From Frigoriglobus tundricola (GTDB taxonomy: Bacteria; Planctomycetota; Planctomycetia; Gemmatales; Gemmataceae), in assembly GCF_013128195.2 (NCBI RefSeq), contig NZ_CP053452.2:248001-312000 (forward strand): 64,000 bases of DNA. Reading direction: 5' to 3'. Every line of letters begins with the position of its first letter. The first letter of the stretch is position 1. The notes beneath the pieces were generated by a model, which worked only from the letters and a program-made list of their open reading frames with translations, did not search any database and was not told the DNA's origin. Position numbers and translations under genes: made by a program. Positions 53,746 through 63,300 of this stretch are shown here, piece after piece.

Positions 53746-54961
53746 GGTGGTGTCTTCTTAGCCTTGCACGAGTTACCGGAGGTGAGGTATGGTAAGGGAT
53801 TCCGCTTCTCGGTTGGCATTTGCTCCCACGGATTGAGATCCGTCATGGACGACCTGAGCCGCTTCTGTTGCCTCAATGCCCATTGTCCCGACCATGGGAA
53901 ACGGAACCACGGGAACCTGACCGTGCCGGCCCGTTATGGGCCGAACAAGACGCGGGTGCTCCGGTGCCGGACCTGCAAGGCCCGGTTCTCCGAGCGCAAG
54001 GGCACCCCACTGTTCGACGCCCGACTGCCGGCCGCGCGGGTGACCGCGGTTCTGGCTCACGTGGCCGAAGGGATCGGGACCCGCAAGACCGCACGGCTCA
54101 CCGGGGTTCATACCAATACGGTGACCCGGTACATCCGACGGGCCGGCCAACATGCCCGCGCGTTGCACGACGAGCTCGTGGCTTTTTCCCCCGACGACCC
54201 GCGAAGTGCAGTTCGATGAGAAGTGGGATTTCGTGGGCCGTAAGGAGAAGAACTGCGGCCCCGACGAGACCCGGCGCGGGGACTGCTGGGACCACGTGGC
54301 CCTCGATCCCGAGAGCCGATTGGTCGTGAGCCTGTTGGTCGGTAAGCGGACCGAGGACGCGACCCACGCCCTGGTCCGTGACTTCCACCGGCGCACCGGG
54401 GGCCGAGTGATGCGGCTCATGACGTCCGACGAGTACCCGGTGTACGCCTCGGCGATCCGGGACACCTACGGGCACTTGGTGACCCCGCCGCGAACCGGGC
54501 GACCCGGTCGGCCGCGCAAGGCCCACCGGGTCATCCCGCCCGAGGTCACCTATGCGACCGTCCACAAGGAGCGGGAGAACAACCGGGTGGTGGCGGTGAG
54601 CACGCGGGTGGTGTTCGGGGCGGTGGTGGCGGTCACGGCCGCGCTACTCGCCTCGGCGGTGAGCACGGCGGTCAACACGTGCTTCGTGGAGCGACACAAC
54701 GGGACGGACCGGAATCGGTGCAGCCGCAAGGTGCGCAAGAGCTATGGGTTCTCGAAGGACTGGGACACGCACCGTGCGGCCACCGCCTTCAGCTACTTCA
54801 GCTACAACTTCTGCTGGCCGGTCCGCACGCTCCGCCACAAGGGTGCCGACGGGCGCTGGCACCAGAGAACACCGGCAATGGCCGCGGGACTGACCGATCG
54901 GGTGTGGGCGCTATCCGAATGGTTGACCCTGCCAGCGGTGCAATGCAGGTAGCCCACCACC
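53746..54961 (+). mobile_element. IS1-family-like insertion sequence, copy 1, 1216 bp
   Basis: The left end starts GGTGGTGTCTTCTTAGCC and the right end, read inward, starts GGTGGTGGGCTACCTG, with seven terminal bases identical and further partial match, as in IS1. An 8-bp direct repeat CCCGATGG flanks it (53738-53745 and 54962-54969). A second copy begins at 63301. Confidence 0.9.
53845..54952 (+). CDS. IS1-like transposase in two overlapping frames
   Basis: The first frame (53845-54219) gives a zinc-finger and helix-turn-helix part: CCLNAHCPDHGKRNHG, RCRTCKARFSERKGTPLF and RKTARLTGVHTNTVTRYIRR. The second (about 54190-54952) begins REVQFDEKWDFVGRKEKNC (first Asp), then LMTSDEYPVYASAIRDTYG (second Asp), FVERHNGTDRNRCSRKVRKS (Glu) and the C-terminal region. 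This matches InsA/InsB of IS1. The shift occurs in GCTTTTTCCCCCG at about 54181-54193 and is +1 (or -2), unlike the -1 shift of E. coli IS1. Copy 2 has the same arrangement. Confidence 0.85.
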
Positions 54962-55810
54962 CCCGATGGTATCGGCGGGAAAATCCCAGGTGAGCATGGT
55001 GCTCGACCAACTCATGAATTGAGTGTGCGCGTCGTGGTTGTAGGTGTTATTGTCAAATATATCCATCACGCTCATCCGGCCGGCCGTGACCGTTAATCGC
55101 GAAACGTCGCGTGTGCCGGGAAGCGTCAAGAAGCCGTCGGGCACGTCCTCCTGTTCCCCGCCAAGGCCGAAGGTTTGGCGAACAAAGAAGTGTGCGAACA
55201 TGAACCGGGGATCGACGGTGCCGGCTTTGTACGCGTCACTATCGGGAGACGCCTCCAGGCCAAAGGCGTTGCTCAGGCCGAAGCCCTGCCACATCAGCAG
55301 GTCCGCGTGAAACTCGGCACCCCGCCACAACGGCGCGCCGAGATACAGGTCGGCGCTGATCGTTCCCGCGCGCTGGGCCTCCGGGCTCAGGCTGTTGGGG
55401 CCGGAGTACTTGGCCCCGAACCCGGCGTCGAAAATCGGGGTCAGGGTCGTCTGAGCATGGAAGTTCCATCCCCCGGGCAGTAACTTCCATCTATCCTCTT
55501 TCTTCTCTTTGTCGTCATTGTCTTTCTTATCGCCTCCGCCTTCGTTCACGTCTTTGCCCCCGGCTCCATTCCCGTTCTTATTGCCTGGCAGTTTGGGCAG
55601 GTCCTCGTCGGGGTTCGGAGATTTTTTCCCTATCGAGTCCTGACTTCCCCCGCCGGCCGGGATCACGCTCGGGAGGCCGGCCGGGAACCCGGTCGGCAGT
55701 CCCGGCGGCGGTCCGGTGCCGAGTTGCGCACGGGCGCCAGCGGCGAAGCCCCCGAGCACCGCGCAAACGACCAGCCAGTGCACGGCAGTGCGACCGGAAT
55801 ACAGGACCAT
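54962..55810 (-). pseudogene. OprB-type porin, 5' fragment
   Basis: The fragment begins with a signal peptide (AVHWLVVCAVLGGFAAGARA), then a Gly/Pro-rich region and a highly charged low-complexity linker (GGGDKKDNDDKEKKEDRW). The porin barrel starts at WNFHAQTTLTPIFDAGFGAK, with HADLLMWQGFGLSNAFGLEA and GRMSVMDIFDNNTYNHDAHT, all typical of OprB. It is broken after WDFPADTIG by the IS1-like element. OprB porins let sugars through the outer membrane. The 3' part is at 51198-52000. Confidence 0.9.
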
Positions 55811-56180
55811 ATCTCCCCGCCCGACCGAAGTTCCGCCGTCTGCCGGGTGCCCAGCCCGCGCAGCGAAGCTCGAAAGGTCGGCCCCCCATTTATCGCGATA
55901 TCGCGACCCCGCCTCCGCGTGTCAACCGCGACCGGTCCCTGGCCACCGCCCGCGTGCGCCCCCGCGCCCGCCGGCCGGGTCACAATGCGATTTTCGGCCG
56001 CCCCGACGAGCGGCTCTTCGTCGAGTTCGCGGAGGGGATTTTGGACGCCGGCGAGCCGCGGGTGGCCAGTAGCAGCACCCAGGCCGCGCCGCTACAGGCC
56101 ACCCGCTAGTGAGATCGGATCGGATCGATGAGGGTAACGGGGCTCTGTGCGACCGGTGCCGTTCGAGCTTGTACCGCCCC
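55811..56180. other. Gap between porin and phosphatase genes, with a possible gene remnant
   Basis: In the plus frame, 55921-56109 is open and ends HNAIFGRPDERLFVEFAEGI, followed by LDAGEPRVASSS and a TAG stop at 56107. Its GC3 pattern resembles coding sequence, yet there is no start codon or ribosome-binding site, so it may be the 3' remnant of a lost gene. The porin promoter should lie at 55811-55920. Confidence 0.35.
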
Positions 56181-57419
56181 TCACCCCTTCTTGGCGGGTC
56201 GTTTACCACACGTCGAATACGCGTCTGCGAGTTTGCCGCCCTCTTCCATCGCGATGTGGTACCGCTGCTCGCCTTCGAGTCGGTGAACGGTCATGTGGTA
56301 CGCCTGTCCGACGGCGGCCAGGTACGGTCGTTTTTCCGGCGAGTTGGGCGCCCGCAGTTGGCCCCACGAGCCGTCGCCCAGGTACGGTACGCCGTACCGA
56401 TTGCGGAGCCCGCCCGTGAGCGGGTGGGTCCGCTTGAAGGTGTGGTCGTGGTGTTCCAGAACGGCGTCCACGCCGTACCGTTCGAACAGCGGGCACCAAT
56501 ACTTCCGGTTGTCCGCGCCGGTCCCGTCCGAGCCGTCCGGTGCCCGGTAGGACGGGTACGCCGGCACGTGGTTCGCCACGATCAGGTGCGGCCGGTCGGC
56601 CCGCTCGCTCAGCACCTTGCGGAGCCAGTCGGTTTGATCGCCGCCAATGGCCGACACGTGGCCGGTGTCCAGCAGAACGAGGCTCAGGTAGTCACCGAAA
56701 TCGAGGGCCGCGTAGCTGGTGTCGCGGAAGAGGCCGTCGAACAACGACAGGAACAGCGGCGCGTCGGCCCGGGACCGACTGTACCCGCCCGCGACCTCGT
56801 GGTTCCCGACGCACGCCAGCATCGGGACGAGCCGACCGGCGGAATCGGTCATGTGGCGGTTGTAGCTCCGCAGGAAACCGAGAACCGACTCCGGCGAAGA
56901 GCCATTGTCATATGCCAGGTCGCCGCCGATCACGACGAACCGCGGGTCCTGCTTGGCGGCAAGAGCGTTGACCACCGCCGCGTGGGCGTTCACGCCACAA
57001 TCGCCCCCGGACACGAACGAGAACGTATCGGTCGCCTTCACCGGCATCGTCCGGAACCGGTACGTAGCGGGCTGCGTTCCGATCCGGAACTGGTACTCGG
57101 TGTCGGGGAGCAGACCGGTCACCTCGACGCGGAACACGCGCAGGTTCGTGAGCGGGAACGGCCGAACGCTGGCGTGCGTGGCGCTCCAAGCCGCCCCTGT
57201 TGCGCCCCATTTGGACACGTAAACATCCGGCACCTCGCTCTGCGTACCGATCCACTGCACGGTGATAGTCGTGGTAGGATCGCGCTGCCATGTGAGGAAC
57301 AACGTGTCCGGGCGCTGCGCGGAAGGGGCGCCAGCGCGCACGAGAGCGGGGCCGACTAACGCCGCGGCCAGCCCCGGGATCGATGTCCCGAGGAACGAGC
57401 GGCGATCAACCGCAAGCAT
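56181..57419 (-). CDS. Purple-acid-phosphatase-like metallophosphoesterase, secreted
   Basis: The 412-residue product has a TAT signal (DRRSFLGTSIPGLAAALVGP). An N-terminal fibronectin-like domain at about 40-125 is typical of purple acid phosphatases (TITVQWIGTQSE...LLPDTEYQFRIG). The catalytic domain shows GGDCG, GGDLAYDNG, ACVGNHEVAGG, VANHVPAYPSY and LEHHDHTFKRTHP, the five metal-binding blocks. It would hydrolyse phosphomonoesters or diesters in the periplasm using a two-metal centre. It is convergent with nothing; the neighbours are on the same strand. Confidence 0.92.
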   Translation of the reverse strand: MLAVDRRSFLGTSIPGLAAALVGPALVRAGAPSAQRPDTLFLTWQRDPTTTITVQWIGTQSEVPDVYVSKWGATGAAWSATHASVRPFPLTNLRVFRVEVTGLLPDTEYQFRIGTQPATYRFRTMPVKATDTFSFVSGGDCGVNAHAAVVNALAAKQDPRFVVIGGDLAYDNGSSPESVLGFLRSYNRHMTDSAGRLVPMLACVGNHEVAGGYSRSRADAPLFLSLFDGLFRDTSYAALDFGDYLSLVLLDTGHVSAIGGDQTDWLRKVLSERADRPHLIVANHVPAYPSYRAPDGSDGTGADNRKYWCPLFERYGVDAVLEHHDHTFKRTHPLTGGLRNRYGVPYLGDGSWGQLRAPNSPEKRPYLAAVGQAYHMTVHRLEGEQRYHIAMEEGGKLADAYSTCGKRPAKKG

Positions 57420-57978
57420 GTGAGGGTCCGAGAGGCGGTGAGGCGGGGATCGAGGCGGGAGGGCAGTGGGTGAATTCTACAGCGCAGTTCCGATCACTTG
57501 CCACGAGACTAAGAATCCTCTCATATTCAGGGCAATCGGTGGTGTCGCGTGCCGTGGTGCCCTTACGATCCGGAACCAAACGGGGTTTGCAAATCGCCCC
57601 AATTGCCACTCTTCACAATTGGCCCGACTCGCCCATCTCGCCCATTCGGGTGAGATTATCGATAATTTCGCCCGTGCAGGTGAGCCGAGATAAGAGAGGC
57701 AGAACGGCAAAGAGGCCGAGAATGCAGTACGGAATGGACCGTTGCCCATGCCCCAATCTGCACTCTCGGTGACGGCCTGTGGGAACTGACAAGCTCGCGA
57801 CGTAACGCCCAGCGAAGGACGGGATGAACAGATCCCCTTCGACCCGCGGACTGATGGCCCGTTCGTCCATCGGAACGTGTCACGCGGGTGTTCCGCATCT
57901 CTGATGCGGAACACCCGCGTGACAGTGTGAAAACAGGCACTCGAGCAGGTTGACCGTGTCTCAGGCTTCGATCCGCAT
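57420..57978. other. Intergenic region with a strong hairpin
   Basis: No gene is supported. A palindrome ATTATCGATAAT lies at 57655-57666 and a 22-bp perfect stem at 57878-57924 (separate entry). The A/T-rich part near 57640-57680 could hold the phosphatase promoter but no clear core elements are seen. Open frames here lack homology-like features. Confidence 0.5.
57878..57924. terminator. Perfect 22-bp stem, 3-nt loop
   Basis: TGTCACGCGGGTGTTCCGCATC pairs perfectly with its complement across a TCT loop. It lies 54 nt beyond the stop of the PEP-CTERM gene (minus strand). There is no T-run on either side, so it may be a Rho-independent-like structure, an mRNA stabiliser or a short palindromic repeat. 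Confidence 0.55.
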
Positions 57979-58680
57979 TCAGGACACTTTCCGGCGGAAC
58001 AACCGCACGGCACCCGCGAGCGGCAACCCAATGACCGCGAGCGCCAGGGTCGCCGGTTCGGGCGTCGCATTCGTCGCGGGTGGCGACGGGTTCGAGGGCG
58101 AGCCGGGCGAACTCGGCGTGCTGGGCGGGGTCGAGCTCGCCGATCCGGGGGTGAGCCCCAGCACCCACCAACCCGTGCCCGGAACGTCGATCTTGCCCGA
58201 GCCCAGCACGTTCCCGTTCTGGTCGGTCACACTCACCGCGAGCGATTCGGTCCCGTTCGCGTTCGCCGTCTCGGTCACGTTGAGGAGCGCGGAACCGGCC
58301 GGCGCCGCGATCGGTTGCGGCGAGGCGGACGCGAGCCCGGTGGACGGGACGGCCCCGCTCGGTGCGCCCGAAGACGCGAGGTACGCCGACCCGTCGGCCA
58401 CGTTCAGCAGCATCGGCACCCCGGTCGGGCCGAAGAACGACACCCCTCCACCGGTCGTCGCCTGGACCGACCCGATACCGACCATCTGGTTCACCGTCAC
58501 CAGCGCCGAAGTGGAGGGGCTGGTGAACTGGAACTTGCCCGACGACGCGGTCGCCGTTGACCCGCCCTCGCCGGCGGTCAGTACAACCGATATGAGCCCG
58601 GCGCGGACCGGTCCGCTCGCGGCCAACACGCTGAAAAACGAGATGCCAAGTACGATCCGAGCCTGCATCGCCCGCGCCAT
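57979..58680 (-). CDS. PEP-CTERM sorted secreted protein
   Basis: The 233-residue product has a signal peptide (IVLGISFFSVLAASGPVRAG), a Ser/Thr/Gly-rich beta-like middle, a Pro/Ser-rich spacer, and a C-terminal sorting tag TPEPATLALAVIGLPLAGAV followed by RRK. This is the PEP-CTERM layout (PEP motif, hydrophobic segment, basic end), handled by exosortase, which in some bacteria goes with exopolysaccharide. Start is either ATG 58680 or ATG 58668. The adjacent GT2-NodB gene on the opposite strand fits an envelope or polysaccharide theme. The function is unknown. Confidence 0.85.
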   Translation of the reverse strand: MARAMQARIVLGISFFSVLAASGPVRAGLISVVLTAGEGGSTATASSGKFQFTSPSTSALVTVNQMVGIGSVQATTGGGVSFFGPTGVPMLLNVADGSAYLASSGAPSGAVPSTGLASASPQPIAAPAGSALLNVTETANANGTESLAVSVTDQNGNVLGSGKIDVPGTGWWVLGLTPGSASSTPPSTPSSPGSPSNPSPPATNATPEPATLALAVIGLPLAGAVRLFRRKVS

Positions 58681-58865
58681 TTCGTCTGCCCCTCGAGTCG
58701 AATCGGGCTATCGCAACCATTACAACGGCGGTTGTGTACCCACGGCTCGTGGCGCGTGTCAACCCGAACAGCCGGGCCTGATCAAATTCGGGCTTGATAT
58801 GAGGGCACGAGAGTTCTCATAATTCCGCTGCACCGCTGCCGTATCCGCGGAGATGGAGTTCCCGC

Positions 58866-60695
58866 ATGTTGACCGCCGTCGCCTCTCTCGCCTTTCTGAT
58901 ACCCGCGACCATCGCCTGTCTGTATTACGTGGCGTTCACGCTCGCCGCCCGACGCGCCCGCCCGCACCGCGCCGCCTCCGGACCGACCCGGACGTTCGCC
59001 GTCCTGATTCCCGCGCACAACGAACAAGACGCGTTACCCGCGACCCTCCGATCGGTTCTCGCCCTCGACTACCCGCCGGAAATGGTGCGGGTGTACGTTG
59101 TCGCCGATAACTGCACGGACCGCACCGCGGACGTCGCGGCGGAAGCCGGGGTCATGTGCCTGGTTCGGGACGACCCGGCCCGTCGGGGCAAGGGCTTCGC
59201 GCTGGAGTTCGGGCTGAACGCGGTCTCGGCCGATGGTCCGGACGCGGTCCTGGTTCTGGACGCGGATTGCACGCTCGACCCGTGCGCGCTGTGGGAACTC
59301 GACGCCACATTTGCAACCGGGGCCGAGGCCGCTCAGCTCACCGTTCGCTCCGCGAACGCCGATGCCGGGGCGACGGGGTACGTGGCCGCGGTGGGCGACG
59401 CGGTGGACGGCTTGGTCGCCGCCGGTCGGGACCGGCTCGGCTTCTCGGTTCCGCTCCGGGGCACGGGGATGGCCTTCAGCCGGAACGTCCTCACGCGGGT
59501 GCCGTGGGTCGCGTTCTCAACGGTCGAGGACGCCGAGTACGCCGTTCGTCTGCGTGCCGCCGGGATCCGCATCCGGTTGGCGGCCGGTGCGCGGGTGTTC
59601 TGCGCGGCCCCGCCCCAGTTAAACGAGCTGTGTCGCCAGCGGCGGCGGTGGCGATCGGCCCTGTTTACCGGCGGCCGGGCGAAACTACCAGTCCGAGCGG
59701 TTCACAGTAAGCCGCTGGTTCTGGTTCACCTTTTCGTGACGGCCGCCGGCGTTCTGGCGGCGGGGGAACCCGCCCTGGTCGTGTGGGCCGCGTGGCTGGT
59801 CGGGCTGACGGCCGCGGTGTATCTGCGGGCAATGGCCGCCGTCGGTTTGACGCCGCACCGGATCGCGTTACTCGTGATTTCGCCCGTCGTTATCGCGCGG
59901 CTCGCCTGGGTGACCGCCGTGGGGGTGTTCCGCCGCCCGGCGAGCTGGGATGCGACTTCGGCCCGCGCCGATCGGCTGGTCTCGACGGACGCACCCGCAC
60001 TCGACCCGAAAAGTGCGACGGACATGCCGTTCGCGCGCCGCCCTTCCCGGGTGATGCGGCTCCTGCACCGCCCGTTCGTGCGCAGCCGGAACGAGGGGTC
60101 ACCCTTCGTGTCGCTGACGTTCGACGACGGCCCGCACCCGGTCCACACGCCGGAGGTTCTGGCCCGGTTGCAGCGGTACCGGATCCCGGCCACCTTCTTT
60201 CTGGTCGGGAAACGGGTCGCAGACACCCCCCACTTCGTTGAACGGATCACCGCGGCCGGGCACACGGTCGGGAACCACACGTTCTCGCACCCGCGGTTCG
60301 GGCGGTTCGGATTTATGGAACCGCGACTCGAACTCGAGCGGTGCCGTGAACTGGTCCCGGGCGCGACCAAATTTCGGCCGCCGTTCGGCCTGGTGACGCC
60401 CGGCGTGTGGTTCGCGGCCCGGCGGTTGGGGCTGCCGGTGGTCACCTGGTCGGTGGACAGCGGTGACTGGCAGTGCCGGAACGAGGTCGAAGCCGCCGCC
60501 GCCGCCCGGCAGGTGTTGGAGCTGGTCCGGCCCGGCGACATCGTTCTGCTCCACGACGACCGCCCGTGGATCGGGGTCATTCTGGATGTGCTGCTCCCCG
60601 GTCTCGCCGCGCGCGGGCTCCTGGGTCCGGTCCTCGAAGCGACGCCAGAGCAGAAGCGTGCCGCTCGCCCGGCCCGTGCGCTCGCCAGCCGGTAA
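58866..60695 (+). CDS. Fusion of GT2 glycosyltransferase and NodB polysaccharide deacetylase
   Basis: The 609-residue product has an N-terminal membrane segment (LAFLIPATIACLYYVAFTLA), then a GT2 domain at about 40-290 with VLIPAHNEQDALPATLRSV, the metal-binding LVLDADC and the processivity-like motif CRQRRRW. A central set of membrane segments follows (about 280-370). The C-terminal NodB domain (about 405-590) has SLTFDDGPHP, GNHTFSHP and RPPFG, all intact. A single chain could thus extend and deacetylate an N-acetylhexosamine polymer. It is divergent from the PEP-CTERM gene. The fusion looks genuine because both halves share one frame and good GC3. Confidence 0.9.
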   Translation: MLTAVASLAFLIPATIACLYYVAFTLAARRARPHRAASGPTRTFAVLIPAHNEQDALPATLRSVLALDYPPEMVRVYVVADNCTDRTADVAAEAGVMCLVRDDPARRGKGFALEFGLNAVSADGPDAVLVLDADCTLDPCALWELDATFATGAEAAQLTVRSANADAGATGYVAAVGDAVDGLVAAGRDRLGFSVPLRGTGMAFSRNVLTRVPWVAFSTVEDAEYAVRLRAAGIRIRLAAGARVFCAAPPQLNELCRQRRRWRSALFTGGRAKLPVRAVHSKPLVLVHLFVTAAGVLAAGEPALVVWAAWLVGLTAAVYLRAMAAVGLTPHRIALLVISPVVIARLAWVTAVGVFRRPASWDATSARADRLVSTDAPALDPKSATDMPFARRPSRVMRLLHRPFVRSRNEGSPFVSLTFDDGPHPVHTPEVLARLQRYRIPATFFLVGKRVADTPHFVERITAAGHTVGNHTFSHPRFGRFGFMEPRLELERCRELVPGATKFRPPFGLVTPGVWFAARRLGLPVVTWSVDSGDWQCRNEVEAAAAARQVLELVRPGDIVLLHDDRPWIGVILDVLLPGLAARGLLGPVLEATPEQKRAARPARALASR

Positions 60696-60734
60696 CGGCG
60701 AGAATGGGGGCGGGTTTCTGCCGTTACAACGAGC

Positions 60735-60832
60735 AAGACGCCGGGGATCGCGGCGGGGCCACAGATCAGAACAAGAGCACTGTTGCTTCTTCTTGTTCTG
60801 ATCCGTGGCCCCGCCGCGACCCCCGGCGTCTT
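60735..60832. terminator. Long inverted repeat between convergent genes
   Basis: Arms of 42 nt (60735-60776 and 60791-60832) pair with two mismatches, with a 14-nt loop. They start AAGACGCCGGGGATCGCGGC. The element lies 39 nt after the GT2-NodB stop and 36 nt before the DUF4139 stop, so it could act as a two-way terminator. Confidence 0.65.
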
Positions 60833-60868
60833 CCCGTTCGGTTTTTCTCGTGAGTGCGCCCGCGCTTC

Positions 60869-63211
60869 TTAGTCGGAAATGGTAGTGATGTACTCCTCGT
60901 AGGTATTTTTGGCGGCGAACTCAGCGGTCATCAGCGCCTTCTGCTTCGTTGTCAGCGCGTCGATTTCCTTCTCCTGGGCCGAGAGTTTCTTGAGGTACGT
61001 GCCGTACACCTCGGCCTCTTTTGGTGTCTCGCGCAGGTTCTTCCGGATGCGGTCCTGATCCTGACCGAGGCGCTGGAGATCGGCCACGACTTGGCCCAAC
61101 TCGCGTCGCACCTCGTCCCACGCGCTCTTGAGTTTGAGTGCCTCCTGCAACTTCGCCCTCAGACCGGGACCGGCTTCCGACAGGCTGATGAAGTACCGGA
61201 CGTGCGCTTCGTCTGTGTTCGTGAGCGCGACACTTGTAGAAATGTCCCGCTCCTCTTTGACCGTCAGTGTTTTGGTTTCCCCGGCCTTTACTGAGGTCTG
61301 GAACCGGTACACCTCGGGCGTGTCCTCGACCGGCTTCTCGGTGCCCACCAGTTTGAACTGCTCGCCCGTCCGGTTCGGGTGCTCGATCAACAGCGTCCGG
61401 TCCGTCTGACTCCGGTTCACCACCCGGTACGTCTTCTCGTCCGTCACCTTCGTGACCGTGGTCACGATCCCCTTCACCGCCTTCACGCCCGTGATCTTCT
61501 GGGCGCCGGCCCCGGCCTTGGGATCAACCTCGGTGCCCAGGTCGATGGCGTAGGACAGGAGCCGCTCCTCGTTCGGCTGCACGTCCAGAACACGCGTGTC
61601 ACCCGCATACGTGCTACCCTCGAACACCGTCATCGGCCCCTGATTCAGATGCGCCCCCGACGTGTTCTTGAACCGCAGGCCCAACAGCGGGTGCTTGGCC
61701 TGCACGCGCTCGTTGTAGATCGACACCCGCGCCCCCTCGATGTCCTTGCCCACGATCGGAAGCAGCGCGCTCTTCTGACGCGACAGGCTCACCGGGAAAT
61801 CGATCACGTACTGGAACGTGTCGCCGAGCGCGGCAGCGGTGGCCGCGTTACCGACGGCTCCGGTGCCGAGTCGTGCGGCGAGTTCGCGACCCACGTCTGT
61901 CGCCGTGCTCTTGCGGAGGTGCGAGTTCTCCAGTGACCCGCGGGCACGGGACCGCGCCAGGGCATTGAGTTGGTTGCTGGAGACGAGCGGCCCCATCTCC
62001 TCGGAATTGTTCAAGCCGTCAACGAAGTTCGTCTCTCGGTCGCTTTTGGCGTTTTCCGGTTCCTTGACCCGCTTTTGGAGTTTCGCCATTTCGGCCAGCG
62101 CGGTGACGGCCGGGTCATCCGGGGCGAGTTGTCTGGCACGTTGCGCGACACGCTCGGCACCGGCAAAGTCGTTCTTCCGCACGAGGTCGTGGTACAGGCG
62201 GACAAGAGCCGCCACTTCGGCATCCTGCTTGCCAGCCTCGAATCCGAACCCGCCGCGATAGGTAACGGGCCGCAGCGAGGCGAACAGCTCCGGTTCCACC
62301 ACCGGACGCTCCACGTACAGCGGGTTGTACAGGTCCATCCGGAAGCTCATCGGCCGACCACTCACCAGCGCCAGCTTCACACCGCCCCAGTCCTCGTCCG
62401 TCGGGTTCTCCACCAGCGCCCACCCCTGCAAGTACGGTTTCGCCTGCTCGTCCAGCACCAGCCGGTAGCTCGTCTTCCAGATCGGCGCCTCCACCACGTA
62501 ACCCACCTGCACCTTCCGCTTACCTTCACCCGCGAACTGCAACTGCACCGCCTTCTTCTGACTATCGTGGCCCTGAGCCAGCACCTCCAGCGCACGACGG
62601 AACTCACTCTCGATCAACGGGTTTACGAACCGCAGGCTCTGGATGTCCCCGAACTTGACCGCCCGCATGCCCTCCGCGCACCACAGGTTCAGCACCTCCA
62701 CATCGATCGCCTGCCCACCCACCGGCAACTTCTGCCGCTCCACACCCACGATCGTGCCCGTCAGCTTACCCGGCTGGTTCGAAGCCGTCGCGCTCACCGA
62801 CACCTCGATCCGCTCGCCCCGCAACTGGCCCACGATCCCCGCGTACGTCGGGTTACCCGTCAGGTTCACCGCGAACGAACCCAGCGTCCGGGCCAGCGGC
62901 TCACGTGAGTCGTAGCTCACCGCCGACACCCGGCCCTTGCCGAAGTCCTCCAGCACCATGCTCTTCAGCAGGTCGTTGATGTCCGACTCCGGGAACGTCA
63001 GGTCCACACGCGCCTCGCCCTCCACCTCCCCGCTCCGCGAGAAGTACCCCACCCCCGAGTTGAACAGCACCACCCGCGTTAGCGGAAGGCTCACCGATGG
63101 CTTCAGATCCGGCTTCACCTCGCCCGCAGCGAACAGACCGTTCGCACCCCGCCCGGCCCCGAGACCCACCGCCCCCGCCACCGGGGCCACCAACAGCCAC
63201 TTCCTCAGCAT
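60869..63211 (-). CDS. DUF4139 domain protein, secreted
   Basis: From ATG at 63211 the product has 780 residues, with AGGAGG in good spacing. A signal peptide (WLLVAPVAGAVGLGAGRGAN) is followed by a beta-rich N-terminal part (TRVVLFNSGVGYFSRSGEVE) and the DUF4139 core (VGYVVEAPIWKTSYRLVL, then LQGWALVENPTDEDWGGVKL). The C-terminal end is a long coiled coil (about 690-770). The family is of unknown function and common in envelopes of varied bacteria. The reading back to 63970 would run into the IS1-like element and is rejected. The IS copy ends up 90 nt upstream of its start. Confidence 0.85.
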   Translation of the reverse strand: MLRKWLLVAPVAGAVGLGAGRGANGLFAAGEVKPDLKPSVSLPLTRVVLFNSGVGYFSRSGEVEGEARVDLTFPESDINDLLKSMVLEDFGKGRVSAVSYDSREPLARTLGSFAVNLTGNPTYAGIVGQLRGERIEVSVSATASNQPGKLTGTIVGVERQKLPVGGQAIDVEVLNLWCAEGMRAVKFGDIQSLRFVNPLIESEFRRALEVLAQGHDSQKKAVQLQFAGEGKRKVQVGYVVEAPIWKTSYRLVLDEQAKPYLQGWALVENPTDEDWGGVKLALVSGRPMSFRMDLYNPLYVERPVVEPELFASLRPVTYRGGFGFEAGKQDAEVAALVRLYHDLVRKNDFAGAERVAQRARQLAPDDPAVTALAEMAKLQKRVKEPENAKSDRETNFVDGLNNSEEMGPLVSSNQLNALARSRARGSLENSHLRKSTATDVGRELAARLGTGAVGNAATAAALGDTFQYVIDFPVSLSRQKSALLPIVGKDIEGARVSIYNERVQAKHPLLGLRFKNTSGAHLNQGPMTVFEGSTYAGDTRVLDVQPNEERLLSYAIDLGTEVDPKAGAGAQKITGVKAVKGIVTTVTKVTDEKTYRVVNRSQTDRTLLIEHPNRTGEQFKLVGTEKPVEDTPEVYRFQTSVKAGETKTLTVKEERDISTSVALTNTDEAHVRYFISLSEAGPGLRAKLQEALKLKSAWDEVRRELGQVVADLQRLGQDQDRIRKNLRETPKEAEVYGTYLKKLSAQEKEIDALTTKQKALMTAEFAAKNTYEEYITTISD

Positions 63212-63300
63212 CAGAACACCCTCCTGGATAAGCCCGACGGTATCGGGCGGTTGCTTCGAACACACAGCGGCCCGATCATAACACGCCGGTGACGTTATCA

